Part shown: in pieces, positions 63,642-64,000 of the stretch
Layout of the letters: every line of letters starts with the position of its first letter
How positions within the stretch are numbered: position 1 is the stretch's first letter
Assembly (NCBI GenBank): GCA_038025085.1
Contig: CM076148.1
Location: 16,136,501 to 16,200,500, forward strand
Origin: Tetragonia tetragonoides
Lineage: Eukaryota; Streptophyta; Magnoliopsida; Caryophyllales; Aizoaceae
DNA length: 64,000 nt
Direction: 5' to 3'
The notes under the pieces: model-generated
The model's input: only the letters and a program-made list of their open reading frames with translations
What the model was told of the DNA's origin: nothing
The model's database searches: none
Position numbers and translations under genes: made by a program

Positions 63642-63862
63642 ATCAATCTATTGCACCATATTTGTTTTAACCTTGTTCTTACAGCCATTTCTCACTTTTC
63701 GTGTGTCTCTTTTATTCGAAAATCAACGGTTTCTACTTAAAACACAACACGTCTCCCGAAATCTTTTGTACTAGTGTATTCTGATTCTAAACTGCGTTTT
63801 AAATAAGGCTACATAAAAATTAAAAAAATAAAAAAAATTCTAAAAAATGAAGATTTAAAAGA

Positions 63863-63980
63863 GGGTGCAACACGAGGACTTCCCAGGAGGTCACCCATCC
63901 TAGTACTACTCTCGCCCAAGCACGCTTAACTGCGGAGTTCTGATGGGATCCGGTGCATTAGTGCTGGTATGATCGCACCC
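63863..63980 (-). rRNA. 5S rRNA: 5S rRNA gene, copy 188 (consensus)
   Basis: 118 nt, identical to consensus. Only 20 bp of its 5' flank are in the window, so most of its upstream promoter is not seen. Confidence 0.98.
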
Positions 63981-64000
63981 ATCAATCTATTGCACAATAT

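Larger units (their letters stand above)
1..64000 (-). repeat. 5S rDNA tandem array (188 units, all minus strand)
   Basis: A unit of about 342 bp repeats without interruption or inversion across the window. Each unit holds a gene that reads in minus sense as plant 5S rRNA (starts GGGTGCGATCATACC, ends TTGCACCC) and a spacer of about 222 bp. The spacer has, from the gene start outward, a conserved AT-rich 5' flank, a middle part with the words TTTTATTCGAAAA and TATACTAGTG, and a poly-A/AT tract of variable length next to the following gene's 3' end. The spacer falls into two main haplotypes (gtacttaaaacacaac with cagtcatt, versus gtacgtaaaacccaac with cagccatt) that are shuffled along the array. 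A GGATCC (BamHI) site at gene positions 30-35 is kept in most units. Gene coordinates below start at the first G of the plus-strand G-run and may differ by 1-2 nt from the mature 3' end. Confidence 0.98.
62160..64000 (-). repeat. Three-unit repeat of 1.02 kb at right edge (copies 183-188)
   Basis: Copies 184-185 match 187-188 at 1021 bp, with rare spacer words shared (ttttgtactagtgtattc, ttgcaccatattt). It probably continues beyond the window. Confidence 0.88.

Noticed and set aside
1..64000. CRISPR-like array
   Set aside because: The repeat is about 342 bp with a 118-bp rRNA gene, and the spacers are conserved rather than unique; no cas genes.
1..64000. Non-coding satellite DNA
   Set aside because: The period and the dimer structure resemble satellites, but every unit contains a recognisable 5S rRNA gene with promoter and terminator.
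1..64000. 5S-derived SINE or other transposon copies
   Set aside because: No unit has a tail, target-site duplication or foreign body sequence; the units are strictly head-to-tail.

Overview
The whole window is one tandem array of 5S ribosomal RNA genes from a land-plant nuclear genome. I count 188 genes in 64 kb: copy 1 is cut by the left edge, copies 2-188 are present in full span, and a piece of spacer follows at the right edge. All lie head-to-tail on the minus strand. The mean repeat is about 342 bp, made of a 118-119 bp gene and an AT-rich spacer of about 222 bp. Plant origin is inferred from the gene: it reads as the seed-plant 5S rRNA, with A box, intermediate element and C box at the usual positions, a GC dinucleotide at -13/-12, a TATA-like element near -28 and a T-run just after the 3' end. 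I cannot name the species. No protein gene, tRNA, transposon, CRISPR array or other RNA gene is visible, and no gene-free gap exceeds about 260 bp.

Numbering used throughout: position 1 is the 5' G of the RNA, which is the highest plus-strand coordinate of each gene. Variants are written in RNA sense as consensus base, position, observed base (T for U). All were called by eye. Internal promoter boxes are A box 50-64, intermediate element (IE) 67-72 and C box 80-97. Helix I pairs position n with 119-n.

Layout. 1-5.4 kb: diverse copies, partly alternating subtypes. 5.4-15.9 kb: a direct tandem duplication of a 15-unit block (5.07 kb, 5.40 kb on the right because of one extra unit), including two genes with the same 9-nt deletion and several units whose upstream TATA-like region is replaced by a homopolymer. 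15.2-22.1 kb: a five-to-seven-unit block present three times with unit loss. 22.0-28.2 kb: a clear two-unit higher-order repeat of about 683 bp. 28.4-54.5 kb: genes carrying a 33-bp duplication of their own 5' end (14 genes, two of them with two extra segments). Within this, 34.4-47.6 kb is a 7.54-kb tandem duplication with a hybrid gene at its junction, a nested 1.35-kb four-unit duplication and a second apparent hybrid gene at the site of a two-unit loss. 54.7-64 kb: the most uniform part, with four copies identical to the consensus and 2.72-kb, 1.01-kb and 1.02-kb block repeats.

Function. Each unit should be an independent RNA polymerase III (TFIIIA/TFIIIC/TFIIIB) gene for the 5S rRNA of the large ribosomal subunit. 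By my reading only about 34 of 188 copies have all three internal promoter boxes unchanged, so many may be weak or silent. The window is best read as a record of array evolution: unequal exchange, block duplication, gene conversion and point decay, much of it at CpG sites.
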